This document shows, piece after piece, positions 23,636 to 31,956 of a stretch of DNA of 64,000 nt. The stretch covers positions 124,001 through 188,000 of the forward strand of contig NZ_JAEULZ010000006.1 in NCBI RefSeq assembly GCF_016793485.1. The letters are read 5' to 3'. Positions within the stretch are counted from its first letter, which is position 1, and each line of letters starts with the position of its first letter. The translations under genes and the position numbers were made by a program. The stretch comes from Mesorhizobium sp. GTDB lineage: Bacteria > Pseudomonadota > Alphaproteobacteria > Rhizobiales > Rhizobiaceae. Under the pieces are notes generated by a model, which searched no databases, was not told the DNA's origin, and saw nothing but the letters and a program-made list of their open reading frames with translations.

Positions 23636-24667
23636 ATGCCCCGGACGCCCACGCATATGCGCAACGAGATCCTCGAGATTCCCGCTGCGGCGGCGCGCCT
23701 GATCGACGCGTCCGACGGCGCGCTCGCCGTCGCTGGCAGGCAGCTTCGCGACCTGTCGCCGAAGGTCATCGCCACTGTGGCGCGCGGTTCGTCGGATCAT
23801 GCCGCGTCCTTCTTGAAATACGCGACCGAACTGACGACGGGCGTACCCGTCGCCTCGCTCGGCCCGTCGATCGCCTCGATCTACGGCGCGAAACTCAGGC
23901 TCGACGGCGCAGCCTGCCTGACGATTTCTCAGTCCGGCAAGAGCCCTGATATCGTCGCCATGGCGGAGACGGCGAAGGCCGGAGGCGCGCTCACCATCGC
24001 TCTCACCAACACGGCAGGCTCGCCGCTCGCCAACGCTTCCGACCACGCCATCGACATCCTGGCCGGCGTCGAGAAGAGTGTCGCGGCGACCAAAAGCTTC
24101 GTCAACTCCGCCGTCGCCGGCTTGCTGCTGCTGGCGCACTGGACGGGCGACGCAACACTGCTCGCCGCGCTGCGCGGCCTGCCCGAACATTTGCGCAAGG
24201 CCGTCGACTACGACTGGATGAGTATCGCCGATGCACTGACCGGCGAGACCTCCCTCTTCATCCTGGGACGCGGCCCCTCCGCCGCGATCGCCAACGAGGC
24301 CGCGCTGAAGTTCAAGGAAACCTGCGGCATGCATGCGGAGGCCTATAGCGCTGCGGAGGTAATGCACGGCCCGATGGCGCTGGTCGGGCCAGGCTTCCCG
24401 GTCGTGGCGCTCGCCGCGCGCGACGCCTCCGAGCCGGCGACCGCGCAGGCCGCCGACCTGCTCGCAGGGAAGGGCGCATCGGTCTTCGTCACGTCCTCGC
24501 AGGCGAAGACGGCGCGTGCGCTGCCCTTCGCCCCGACTGGCCATCCGATCACCGATCCGTTGCCGCTGATCGTATCCTTCTATGCATTCGTCGAGGCTTC
24601 TGCGCGAAAGCAAGGCCTCGATCCCGACCAGCCAAGAAACCTGCGCAAGGTGACGGAGACCGTATGA
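23636..24667 (+). CDS. SIS-domain protein, probable glucosamine-6-phosphate deaminase (NagB-II type)
   Basis: This 343-residue protein has two sugar isomerase (SIS) domains and no N-terminal glutaminase domain, so it is not a GlmS. Motifs include VARGSSDHAASFLKYATEL and SQSGKSPDIVAMAE in the first SIS domain, then EAYSAAEVMHGPMALVG and the C-terminal PRNLRKVTETV of the GlmS-like family. Proteins of this type beside nagA act as glucosamine-6-phosphate deaminases (NagB-II). It is coupled to nagA by an ATGA overlap. Another ketose-amine substrate cannot be excluded. Confidence 0.85.
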   Translation: MPRTPTHMRNEILEIPAAAARLIDASDGALAVAGRQLRDLSPKVIATVARGSSDHAASFLKYATELTTGVPVASLGPSIASIYGAKLRLDGAACLTISQSGKSPDIVAMAETAKAGGALTIALTNTAGSPLANASDHAIDILAGVEKSVAATKSFVNSAVAGLLLLAHWTGDATLLAALRGLPEHLRKAVDYDWMSIADALTGETSLFILGRGPSAAIANEAALKFKETCGMHAEAYSAAEVMHGPMALVGPGFPVVALAARDASEPATAQAADLLAGKGASVFVTSSQAKTARALPFAPTGHPITDPLPLIVSFYAFVEASARKQGLDPDQPRNLRKVTETV

Positions 24668-25827
24668 GCGACCTTCTCGCCCTCGCCGCCAACCGCATTT
24701 TCGACGGAGAAGGATGGCACGACAACGCCGCCCTTCTTTTCCGTGGCGATACGGTGGAAAGCATCGTCGCGCGCGACCGCCTGCCGCCGGGTGCGCAACT
24801 TGTCGACACCGGGGCGGAAGTCCTCGCGCCGGGCTTCGTCGATCTCCAGGTCAATGGCGGCGGTGGCGTGCTGCTGAACGATCACCCGACAGTCGAGGGG
24901 ATCGAGACGATCTGTCGGGCGCATGCGCGTTTCGGCACCACGGCGCTGCTGCCAACGCTGATCACCGACCTGCCGGACGTCACGGCCGCAGCCATTGCCG
25001 CAGGCGTCGCAGCTGGCAAACAGAAAGTCCCGGGCTTTGCCGGCTTGCATCTCGAAGGCCCGCATCTGTCGCTCGCCAGGAAGGGCGCGCACGACCCTCA
25101 GCTTATCCGCGCGATGACGGAGACCGATCTTTCCGCTTTGATCGACGCAAAGCGGGAACTGCCGACGCTGATCTGCACCGTCGCGCCGGAATCGGTCACC
25201 CCGCAGCAGGTTACTGCACTTGCTGCCGGCGGCATTTCCGTCAGCCTTGGCCACACCGACACGAGCTACGCCACGGCCATCGCCTATGTCGATGCCGGCG
25301 CGACCCTTGCGACGCATATCTTCAATGCCATGAGCCAGTTGACCAATCGCGAGCCGGGCCTCGTCGGCGCCGCGCTCGATGATGGCCGGCTCTTCGCTGG
25401 CTTGATCGCCGACGGCCTTCACGTCAATCCCGCGAGCATCGGCGTCGCGATGCGCGCCAAGCGAGGGCCCGGCAGGATTGCTCTGGTCACCGACGCCATG
25501 TCCACCATCGGCACGACCATGACTGAGTTCACCCTCAACGGCCGCACGATCTATCGCAAGGACGGACGCCTGACGCTCGCCGACGGCACGTTGGCCGGCG
25601 CTGACCTCGACATGATCTCTGGGGTGCGTTTCATGTACGAGCGCATTGGGCTGGAACTTGACGAGGCCTTGCGCATGGCCTCGCTCTATCCGGCGCAGGC
25701 AATCGGCCGCGCAGGCCGACTTGGCCATTTCGCCAAGGGTTCGGCCGCCGACATCGTCGCGCTCTCTCACAAGCTGAACGTGACCGGCGTGTGGATAGGC
25801 GGCCGCAAGGTTTCTCCGATTTCCTGA
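24664..25827 (+). CDS. nagA: N-acetylglucosamine-6-phosphate deacetylase
   Basis: This 387-residue amidohydrolase would remove acetate from GlcNAc-6-phosphate. The family patterns are APGFVDLQVNGGGGVLLND, GLHLEGPHLS with the conserved glutamate, SLGHTDTSYA, ATHIFNAMSQL and LVTDAMS with the catalytic aspartate. Together with the kinase and the SIS deaminase it completes conversion of GlcNAc to fructose-6-phosphate. A strong terminator follows directly. Confidence 0.95.
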   Translation: MSDLLALAANRIFDGEGWHDNAALLFRGDTVESIVARDRLPPGAQLVDTGAEVLAPGFVDLQVNGGGGVLLNDHPTVEGIETICRAHARFGTTALLPTLITDLPDVTAAAIAAGVAAGKQKVPGFAGLHLEGPHLSLARKGAHDPQLIRAMTETDLSALIDAKRELPTLICTVAPESVTPQQVTALAAGGISVSLGHTDTSYATAIAYVDAGATLATHIFNAMSQLTNREPGLVGAALDDGRLFAGLIADGLHVNPASIGVAMRAKRGPGRIALVTDAMSTIGTTMTEFTLNGRTIYRKDGRLTLADGTLAGADLDMISGVRFMYERIGLELDEALRMASLYPAQAIGRAGRLGHFAKGSAADIVALSHKLNVTGVWIGGRKVSPIS

Positions 25828-25833
25828 CCAGAA

Positions 25834-25865
25834 AAAACCCCGCCGGCTTTCGCGGGCGGGGTTTT
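25834..25865. terminator. Bidirectional intrinsic terminator
   Basis: AAAACCCCGCC at 25834 onward pairs with GGCGGGGTTTT ending at 25865, around a short loop. The A-run on one side and T-run on the other make it functional in both directions. It sits between the convergent stop codons of nagA and the 1,075-residue secreted protein gene. Confidence 0.9.
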
Positions 25866-25882
25866 CTTCATCCGAGGCGATC

Positions 25883-28800
25883 CTACTGGATCTGCAGCTT
25901 CTGTTGCTGCTGCCTTTGCGGGTCGATCAGTTGCAGGTCACGGTTGATCTGCAGCCTGCGGCAATTCGGCGGCGAGCCGATGAAGCCGGGTGGGCATGTC
26001 TCCTGCCGGATCTTCACACAACGCCCGTTGCGGGGAACCGTCCCGCGCGGGCACTCGCGCTCGATCGCTACGCAGCGTCCGTTACGCATCGCCGTCCCGC
26101 GTGGGCATTCCACCTCGATGACGACACAGCGCCCATTGCGCAGTTCCGTCCCTCTCGGGCACTCGACCTGCCGGCGGCGGCATTCGCCATCGACCAGCCG
26201 CGTCCCGCGCGGGCAGACGCACTTGCCGTCTTCCGTGCGGATCTGACCTGGCAGCAGCTTGCACTGCGGCGGAGGATCCTTGCGGCACTGACCCCGTACG
26301 AGGCTGGTGCCGCGAGGACAGACGCACTTGCCGTCCTTCGTCCGGATCTGGCCCGGCAGCAGTTCGCACTGCGGCGGCGGGTTCTTCCGGCACGCTCCCC
26401 GCACCAGACTGGTGCCGCGTGGGCAGACGCATTCGCCGGCCTGGGTCCGGATCTGGCCCGGCAGCAATTCGCACTGCTGGGGCGGGTTCTTCCGGCATTC
26501 ACCGCGGATCAGGCTGGTGCCGCGCGGGCAGACGCATTCACCCGCTTGGGTACGGATCTGGCCAGGCTTCAGGATGCACCGGTCCACCGGCGGCGGTGGG
26601 GGTGGCGGGGGCGGAGGCGGAGGCGGAGGAGGCGGTTCGCCACCGACCTGCCTGCACTGTCCGTTGCGGAAGCGTGTACCTTCCGGGCAGACGCAGCGGC
26701 CGTCGGCGTTCATCACAAGGCCCTGCGAGCACTGTTCCCTTACCTCTTGCGAGATGGAGAAGGTGTGGCAAGCATAAGGACCCGTGCCTGGGCGACCGGT
26801 CGTTTCCGGTCCTTCCAGCCTGCCGGTAGGGTCGTTCGCCACCGGAACGTCCGGCGGAATGACGCCGACGCAGTTCCTGCCCGACAGCGGTTCGCGGATG
26901 TTTGCGAGCGGCCCGTCGTCGGGAATGACCACGGTCACCTGATGGACACGCGATTCGCCAGCGCCGAGCGACAGGTTGGCGATGCAGGACATCGGCAGCG
27001 TCGTCGGCACCGGCGTGCAGCCGAAGGGCGGCGAGATGTCGGTGATCGCGACGCCGTCCAGCCGGCCGATGCCGTCCACGCCGATCGCGTCGCCGATGCG
27101 CATCGGACCGTTGAAGGCCGTCGTGCCCGCATTGGTGATCGTGATCTCGAACGTGCAGGGCTGGCCTGCCCGGCATTCCTTGTCGCCGGTCTTCTCGACG
27201 CGGATGTCCGGCCTCTGCGGCTCACGGCCCGGAATGCGCATTTCCGCGCAGGCCCGGTTGTTCTCGAGGTTGGTTTCGCCCTCGATGCCGTTCACCTCGG
27301 CGCAGTTGCGGATCAGGTCGCCCTGATAGTCCGGTCCCACGACTGCGCGCACCCCGATCGGGATGAACGCACCCGGCACAAGGTTGACGCCGGGATGGTC
27401 GCACTGGAACCGCCCGCCTGATATCGGCGCACAGGTCCAGGGCGGGGTCGGTCCGAAGGTCGAGCTTGCCGGCACGCCCGTCGGATATTCGTCGATCACC
27501 GTCAGCGGACCGACATAGGGCTCGGTGCCGTTGTTGAAGACCCGGATGTTGAACGTGCAGACGCCGTCGGCGCTACACACCCGCGAACGCGGATCCTTGG
27601 TGATGCGCAGGTCGGTGCGCTTCTCGACCGGCGGCTCGCAGCGGGGGTCGCCGCGACGGCAGATCGGGATGGTGGCGCAGGCCCTGTCGTTGCCGGTCGA
27701 GCCGAAGACTTCCGGCTGGTCGCTGGCCGTATAGTCATACTCGGCGCAGTTGCGGATGTTGCGGTGGTTCCAGCCGGGCCCGGGTGCGAAGCCGAGCTTC
27801 AGCTCGACCCATTCGCCGGGGTCCAGCGTGGTTGCCGGATGCGAGCACATCATAGGGCTTGCCATCGGCACGCAGGTCCATGGCGCGTTCGGTCCCGACA
27901 CCACGGCAGCACTTCCCGGCGCGGTCACCTCCTCCAGCACGATCGGCCCGGTGTAGGGCGCGTCGCCGACATTGGTGACACGGATGGTGAAGTCGCAGCC
28001 GCCTTCCGGCGTGCAGCGAGCCACGTCCGCGCGCTTCTCGACCTGGATATCCGGTTCCTTGTCCTCCGGCGGGCACCTGAGATCTTCCGGAATCTCGATG
28101 TCGATGACCTGCGAGCAGCAGAGGCCGACACCCTCTTCAGGCCCGGCATAGGTTTCGATGCCGGTGACGATCAGATGCACGGTGTCACCGGGCAGCGCGC
28201 CGGTGATGGTCCAGTTGAGCACCCCGCCGCCAACAGGCGCGAGTTGCATCGCCGGAGCCACCGTCACGCCGGGCGTCGTCGTGCGCAGTTGCACCCACTT
28301 GCCGCCGAGCTCGGCCCCGACCGGCATGTTGTAGATGAAGGCGCCACCGCCGGGCACGCAGTCGACCGTGCCGGTCTCCGTCTTGAAGCAGGCTTCGCCG
28401 GGAGGGGGAGGTGGTGGCGGACGGTCGCAACGGGAAACGTCGATCGTGATCTTCGTCGGTTCGCCAGTCTTGAAGTCGAGGTCATCAGGCAAGGCCGGGT
28501 CGTGCGACGGAATTTCGACGGATGCGCCGCCCACCAGGGTTATGTTGACGAAGCCCTGATTGGAGACCTGCGCCGGAGCCGGGAACGCCGCATGATCGAT
28601 CTTCGCCGTGATGACGATGTCGATGTAGCGACGATCGGGTTCGCCCGACCCGTCGAGATCGCTGGTCGACAGACGGAAGTCCTCAAGCTTCACGGTGTCG
28701 TTGGGGTTGGTCGTGGTCGAGACGACTGGCGCGGGGAGCGCGCCGCCGCCCGGGCCGGTGCCGTCGCCGGTCACCTGCACGTCGACGATCTCAAGACCTG

Positions 28801-29110
28801 CGGGCAGCGTGTCTCGGAAGTCCATCCTGACATTCGGCATCTCGGCGATGAATGCAGGATCGAGGAACTTCGCCGGATCGCCCTGTGCGCCGAAACGCAA
28901 GGTGTACTGCACATAGTCGCAGTTCAGTTGGCGGCCGACTTTGGTGAAGAACGGTTCGGCCTCACCGCGACCGGGATGCGTCGGGCGGCGTTCCAGAGTC
29001 AGGCCTTCGACGGTTTGCGCCGAAGCTGGAGCGGATTGCATGGCGGCGAGCGCGAGCCCGGCCGCCATCAGCCAGCGCGCGGTGCGCCCGGCATATGACA
29101 GGGGTTGCAT
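25883..29110 (-). CDS. Large secreted protein with DUF11-like repeats, a polyproline linker and a cysteine-repeat C-terminus; function unknown
   Basis: The 1,075-residue product starts MQPLSYAGRTARWL with a clear signal peptide ending APASAQ. This start has GGAG six bases upstream; longer frames begin at 29122, 29170 and 29185. A cysteine module follows a short polyproline stretch (CFKTETGTVDC to GLCCSQVIDIEI). Next come three DUF11-like repeats of about 130 residues (PDIQVEKRADV, TDLRITKDPRS, PDIRVEKTGDK). A run of about 16 prolines precedes four 35-residue repeats with LLPGQIRT and CVCPRGTSL, and then three shorter CPRGT..RNGRCV repeats. DUF11 repeats are usual in surface proteins, so export or surface attachment is likely. 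No enzymatic motif was seen. Confidence 0.8.
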   Translation of the reverse strand: MQPLSYAGRTARWLMAAGLALAAMQSAPASAQTVEGLTLERRPTHPGRGEAEPFFTKVGRQLNCDYVQYTLRFGAQGDPAKFLDPAFIAEMPNVRMDFRDTLPAGLEIVDVQVTGDGTGPGGGALPAPVVSTTTNPNDTVKLEDFRLSTSDLDGSGEPDRRYIDIVITAKIDHAAFPAPAQVSNQGFVNITLVGGASVEIPSHDPALPDDLDFKTGEPTKITIDVSRCDRPPPPPPPGEACFKTETGTVDCVPGGGAFIYNMPVGAELGGKWVQLRTTTPGVTVAPAMQLAPVGGGVLNWTITGALPGDTVHLIVTGIETYAGPEEGVGLCCSQVIDIEIPEDLRCPPEDKEPDIQVEKRADVARCTPEGGCDFTIRVTNVGDAPYTGPIVLEEVTAPGSAAVVSGPNAPWTCVPMASPMMCSHPATTLDPGEWVELKLGFAPGPGWNHRNIRNCAEYDYTASDQPEVFGSTGNDRACATIPICRRGDPRCEPPVEKRTDLRITKDPRSRVCSADGVCTFNIRVFNNGTEPYVGPLTVIDEYPTGVPASSTFGPTPPWTCAPISGGRFQCDHPGVNLVPGAFIPIGVRAVVGPDYQGDLIRNCAEVNGIEGETNLENNRACAEMRIPGREPQRPDIRVEKTGDKECRAGQPCTFEITITNAGTTAFNGPMRIGDAIGVDGIGRLDGVAITDISPPFGCTPVPTTLPMSCIANLSLGAGESRVHQVTVVIPDDGPLANIREPLSGRNCVGVIPPDVPVANDPTGRLEGPETTGRPGTGPYACHTFSISQEVREQCSQGLVMNADGRCVCPEGTRFRNGQCRQVGGEPPPPPPPPPPPPPPPPVDRCILKPGQIRTQAGECVCPRGTSLIRGECRKNPPQQCELLPGQIRTQAGECVCPRGTSLVRGACRKNPPPQCELLPGQIRTKDGKCVCPRGTSLVRGQCRKDPPPQCKLLPGQIRTEDGKCVCPRGTRLVDGECRRRQVECPRGTELRNGRCVVIEVECPRGTAMRNGRCVAIERECPRGTVPRNGRCVKIRQETCPPGFIGSPPNCRRLQINRDLQLIDPQRQQQQKLQIQ

Positions 29111-29181
29111 GATCGTCTCCATGAGCGTGGGTTTGCTGCCGGTGGCGAGCGGGGAAGAAGTGTGTGTCATCTCTCCCTCCC

Positions 29182-31158
29182 TCACGGTTCGCAGCTTAAG
29201 GGCGGCGTAGCGAGCGGTACCACCACCTTGCAGCAGGGGTAGTAGCCGCCCGCGTCGGCGTCGGACTGCCTGTAGAAGCAGAGGCCGACATCGACACGAT
29301 CGCCGGGGAAATAACCGCTCATGCCGATCGTGAAGGGAGCGCCCGGAGCCTTGCTCTGCTGCAGCGGGGAAACGCTCACGCCCGGTGTACGGGAATCGGC
29401 CTTGACGCTGTCGCCGCCGATGCCCGCCACGTCACGCACATAGATGTACGCCTCGAGGCCAGCCGGCGTACAGAAGTAGTTCACCGCCTCGACGTCGAGA
29501 CAGGGTGGCAGGTTGCCGGGAGGAGGAAACTCCGGCGGCCAGAATGGCGGCAGGAATCCGCCCGGATAGGGGATGCGGTCGTAGTAGCCGGCGCGGCCCT
29601 CGCAGGGACGCCAGACCTCGACGTCGCCGACATGCCCCTCGACCTCGGCGTCCTCGAAGAAGCCGTCGAAATCGACGAACCACGAGCCGAAAGGCGGCTC
29701 GTTCTGCGGCCTGACCAGCATCGTGGAATTGATCTGAACCCCGTGGACGGCAAGCGGCCCGCCGGCGGCGAGCTGTTCCGCCAGCGCCGGGTTGTCGCGC
29801 AGCTTGTCGCCGGTGGCGACCAGCGTCGCGGCGCAGGCGTTCGTGTTGAAGTACCCCTGCGCGTCATAACCGTATTGCAGGTCGATTCCGCCAGCCGACT
29901 GGCGGTGTCCCGCCGGAAAGCCGATGGCATATTCCTGCGGCACCGGCACCCAGATCGATTCCGTCGCCGGGTCGTCCGGGCTCTCGCGCCAGTAGCGCAA
30001 GACCTCGCCGTCGCCGCTGTCGGCGAACTGCGAATAGTCGTAACGGTTTTCGATCTCGCCGCGCTGGGCGAGATACATGAATCCCTGGTTGTCGAACGCG
30101 ATGTCGGTGACGGGCAGGTCCTCTTCTGCATCGACCGTCAGCTCCCACCTAGGATCGCCCGCAAAAGAGCCGTCCCGCGCGATGCCGACCGACCAGATCT
30201 CGGCTTCGTCGCCGACGGCGTAGTAGAGGCGGCCGCCGTGGACCTGAACTGCCCAGACGCGGCGCTCGTCCTGCGTGTAGCCCCAGCTGTCGGGATCTTC
30301 GCTGTCGAAGGCGGCGCCCTGGATGTCCATCACCGCGCCGTCGTCCGCGACCGCCTCCAGTCCGCGCGCGGGCCGGCCGGTTACGCCGTGGTCGAACGTG
30401 TCGATCAGCGCGCCATCCGCCGAAATGCGGTGGACGAGGCCGCTGTCGAGGTCGGAGGCGAAGAACTGCCGGGTCGCCTTGTCGAAGGCGACGTCGGCGA
30501 CACCAGGCCCGGAATTGTCTTCTATCGTGGTGAACAGCGAGACTTCGCCGGTCAGCCCGTCGATCTTCCAGATTGCGCCGGGTGAGCCGCCATTGTCCTC
30601 GGCGAACTGGCCGTCCATGAAGGTCGCGCCTGCCTTGCCGCGGCGTTCGCGCTCCGGCCGGCCATCGTCGTCGGCGTCCGGGGTAACGATGCGGATGCCG
30701 TGCAGCGAGGTCGCGCCGGCATACAGGTTGGGCACGCCGGACGGTGTCCCGTCGCGCACGCCGTCATCATAGGTCAGCGCGAAGACCTGGCCGATCTGCC
30801 CGGCCAGCACCTCGAAGGGCAGCGGCGTGTTGACGAGCTGGCCGGATGGCGGGCCGCCGAGCGCCGACACGTCGAAGATGCGCAGCGTGGCGCGTTCGGT
30901 GTCGATGAACGTCTCGTCGACCGGGTCGACACCGGGCGGCAATCCTTCGTCGAAGCCGGGGATGATCGTTCCGGAAAAGCCGGTGACGGCCATCGAGCCT
31001 GGATTGATGATCTGCGTTTGCTGCGCGGATGCTGGCCCCGAAAGGCCGGCCGCGAGTGCTAGGGCGACAAGCGCCGCACCGGTAGCAAGCCGGCCGCGTC
31101 GTCCTCCGATTTCGAGATTGCAGGCAAGCGAACGCAGGACACCATGGCTGCGCAGCAT
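29182..31158 (-). CDS. Large secreted protein, possible beta-propeller plus cysteine module; function unknown
   Basis: This 658-residue protein starts at the ATG at 31158, preceded by GGAGGAGAGG; longer frames lack a site. A signal peptide (ALVALALAAGLSGPASAQ) follows a basic N-terminus. The middle has recurring short motifs such as IWKIDGLTGEVSLF, ASDLDSGLVHRIS and DIAFDNQGFMYLAQRG, which look like blades of a beta-propeller. The last 110 residues (CLDVEAVNYFCTPAG to GYYPCCKVVVPL) resemble a module in the protein encoded just downstream. The two genes are 71 bases apart, or overlapping if the longer start is used, and are probably co-transcribed. No catalytic motif is recognised. Confidence 0.8.
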   Translation of the reverse strand: MLRSHGVLRSLACNLEIGGRRGRLATGAALVALALAAGLSGPASAQQTQIINPGSMAVTGFSGTIIPGFDEGLPPGVDPVDETFIDTERATLRIFDVSALGGPPSGQLVNTPLPFEVLAGQIGQVFALTYDDGVRDGTPSGVPNLYAGATSLHGIRIVTPDADDDGRPERERRGKAGATFMDGQFAEDNGGSPGAIWKIDGLTGEVSLFTTIEDNSGPGVADVAFDKATRQFFASDLDSGLVHRISADGALIDTFDHGVTGRPARGLEAVADDGAVMDIQGAAFDSEDPDSWGYTQDERRVWAVQVHGGRLYYAVGDEAEIWSVGIARDGSFAGDPRWELTVDAEEDLPVTDIAFDNQGFMYLAQRGEIENRYDYSQFADSGDGEVLRYWRESPDDPATESIWVPVPQEYAIGFPAGHRQSAGGIDLQYGYDAQGYFNTNACAATLVATGDKLRDNPALAEQLAAGGPLAVHGVQINSTMLVRPQNEPPFGSWFVDFDGFFEDAEVEGHVGDVEVWRPCEGRAGYYDRIPYPGGFLPPFWPPEFPPPGNLPPCLDVEAVNYFCTPAGLEAYIYVRDVAGIGGDSVKADSRTPGVSVSPLQQSKAPGAPFTIGMSGYFPGDRVDVGLCFYRQSDADAGGYYPCCKVVVPLATPPLSCEP

Positions 31159-31569
31159 CGGGCCTCTCCTCCGGTTCGAGTGGGGAGAAACAGCCAAACG
31201 AGACACACGGCGGGGAGCCGAATGCGTCGTTCCGGCACGTTCTCCCCCAATAGTCTTTTCGCGGTCCCTTGTTTCGAGAATATGTCGCGCCTTACCTTGG
31301 GTCAATCGGATCACGGCATCCGCCGCGCCCGGACCAGATTGGTCCGTTCGCCGGATGCCGGATGATCTCCCAGACCCCGACAATCGATGTCCGGTCATGG
31401 ATCGTTTCCTTTCCTTCGGGCCGCTGGATTGCGGCGCCGTGTCGTCAGTCGCGGCGGAAAGGGAAAAGGTTCATTGTGGAATCCGAAGACGACGGTCTTG
31501 CCATAATTCTTGTCGACGCCATGTCGGGCTTGGCCTACCTCAGTCGTCATTATCCCGAGGAGAATTGGA
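31159..31569. other. Intergenic region between divergent secreted-protein and DGPF genes
   Basis: I find no supported gene in these 411 bases. The only open frames are short and lack ribosome binding sites and recognisable residues. The region must hold the promoters of both divergent units. A TGTCGA hexamer at 31511-31516 resembles the -35 element described for ECF42 sigma factors, but I see no convincing -10 partner. Confidence 0.5.
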
Positions 31570-31956
31570 ATGCTTTACGCCGTACTGTGCTATGCCGCCG
31601 AAGACGCCGTCACCTCCTGGAGCAAGGAGCAGGACGAGGCCGTGATGGGCAAACTGGCGGTCATCCAGCAGAAATATGCCGAAGCCGGCCGGCTTGGTCC
31701 CGTGGCGCGTCTGCTGCCGACGACGGCCGCGACCACCGTGCGCAAGGTGCGCGGAGAATCCGTGATTCTTGATGGACCCTTCGCGGAGACCAAGGAACAG
31801 TTGCTCGGCTTCTATACGGTCGAGTGCAACGATCTCGAGGAAGCGGTCGGCTTCGCACGCGAGATTTCCGATGCCAATCCGGCAGGCGGCAGTTACGAGA
31901 TCAGGCCAGTCGGCGTGCTCAACCCCGTCCCGGCGACGATCAAACAGGCCACATGA
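31570..31956 (+). CDS. YCII-related (DGPF) family protein
   Basis: This 128-residue protein starts MLYAVLCYAAED and carries the family hallmark LDGPFAETKEQLLGFY, followed by NDLEEAVGFAREI and YEIRPVGVL. DGPF proteins are the constant genetic partners of ECF42 sigma factors, and this gene overlaps the sigma factor start by four bases (ATGA). Their biochemical role is unknown; a sensor or dioxygenase-like role has been suggested. GAGGAGAA lies upstream of the ATG at 31570. Confidence 0.92.
   Translation: MLYAVLCYAAEDAVTSWSKEQDEAVMGKLAVIQQKYAEAGRLGPVARLLPTTAATTVRKVRGESVILDGPFAETKEQLLGFYTVECNDLEEAVGFAREISDANPAGGSYEIRPVGVLNPVPATIKQAT

Noticed and set aside
25883-26640. CRISPR-like array suggested by regularly spaced repeats
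   Set aside because: The repeats are coding, about 105 bp apart, diverged between copies, and keep reading frame; there are no unique spacers and no cas genes.
26307-26829. Repeats in plus-strand frames that look like a glycine-rich protein
   Set aside because: These are antisense readings of the polyproline and cysteine repeats of the secreted protein on the minus strand.
31511-31516. TGTCGA as an ECF42 promoter -35 element
   Set aside because: No matching -10 element at a proper distance and no second copy in front of the SRPBCC gene on the same strand.
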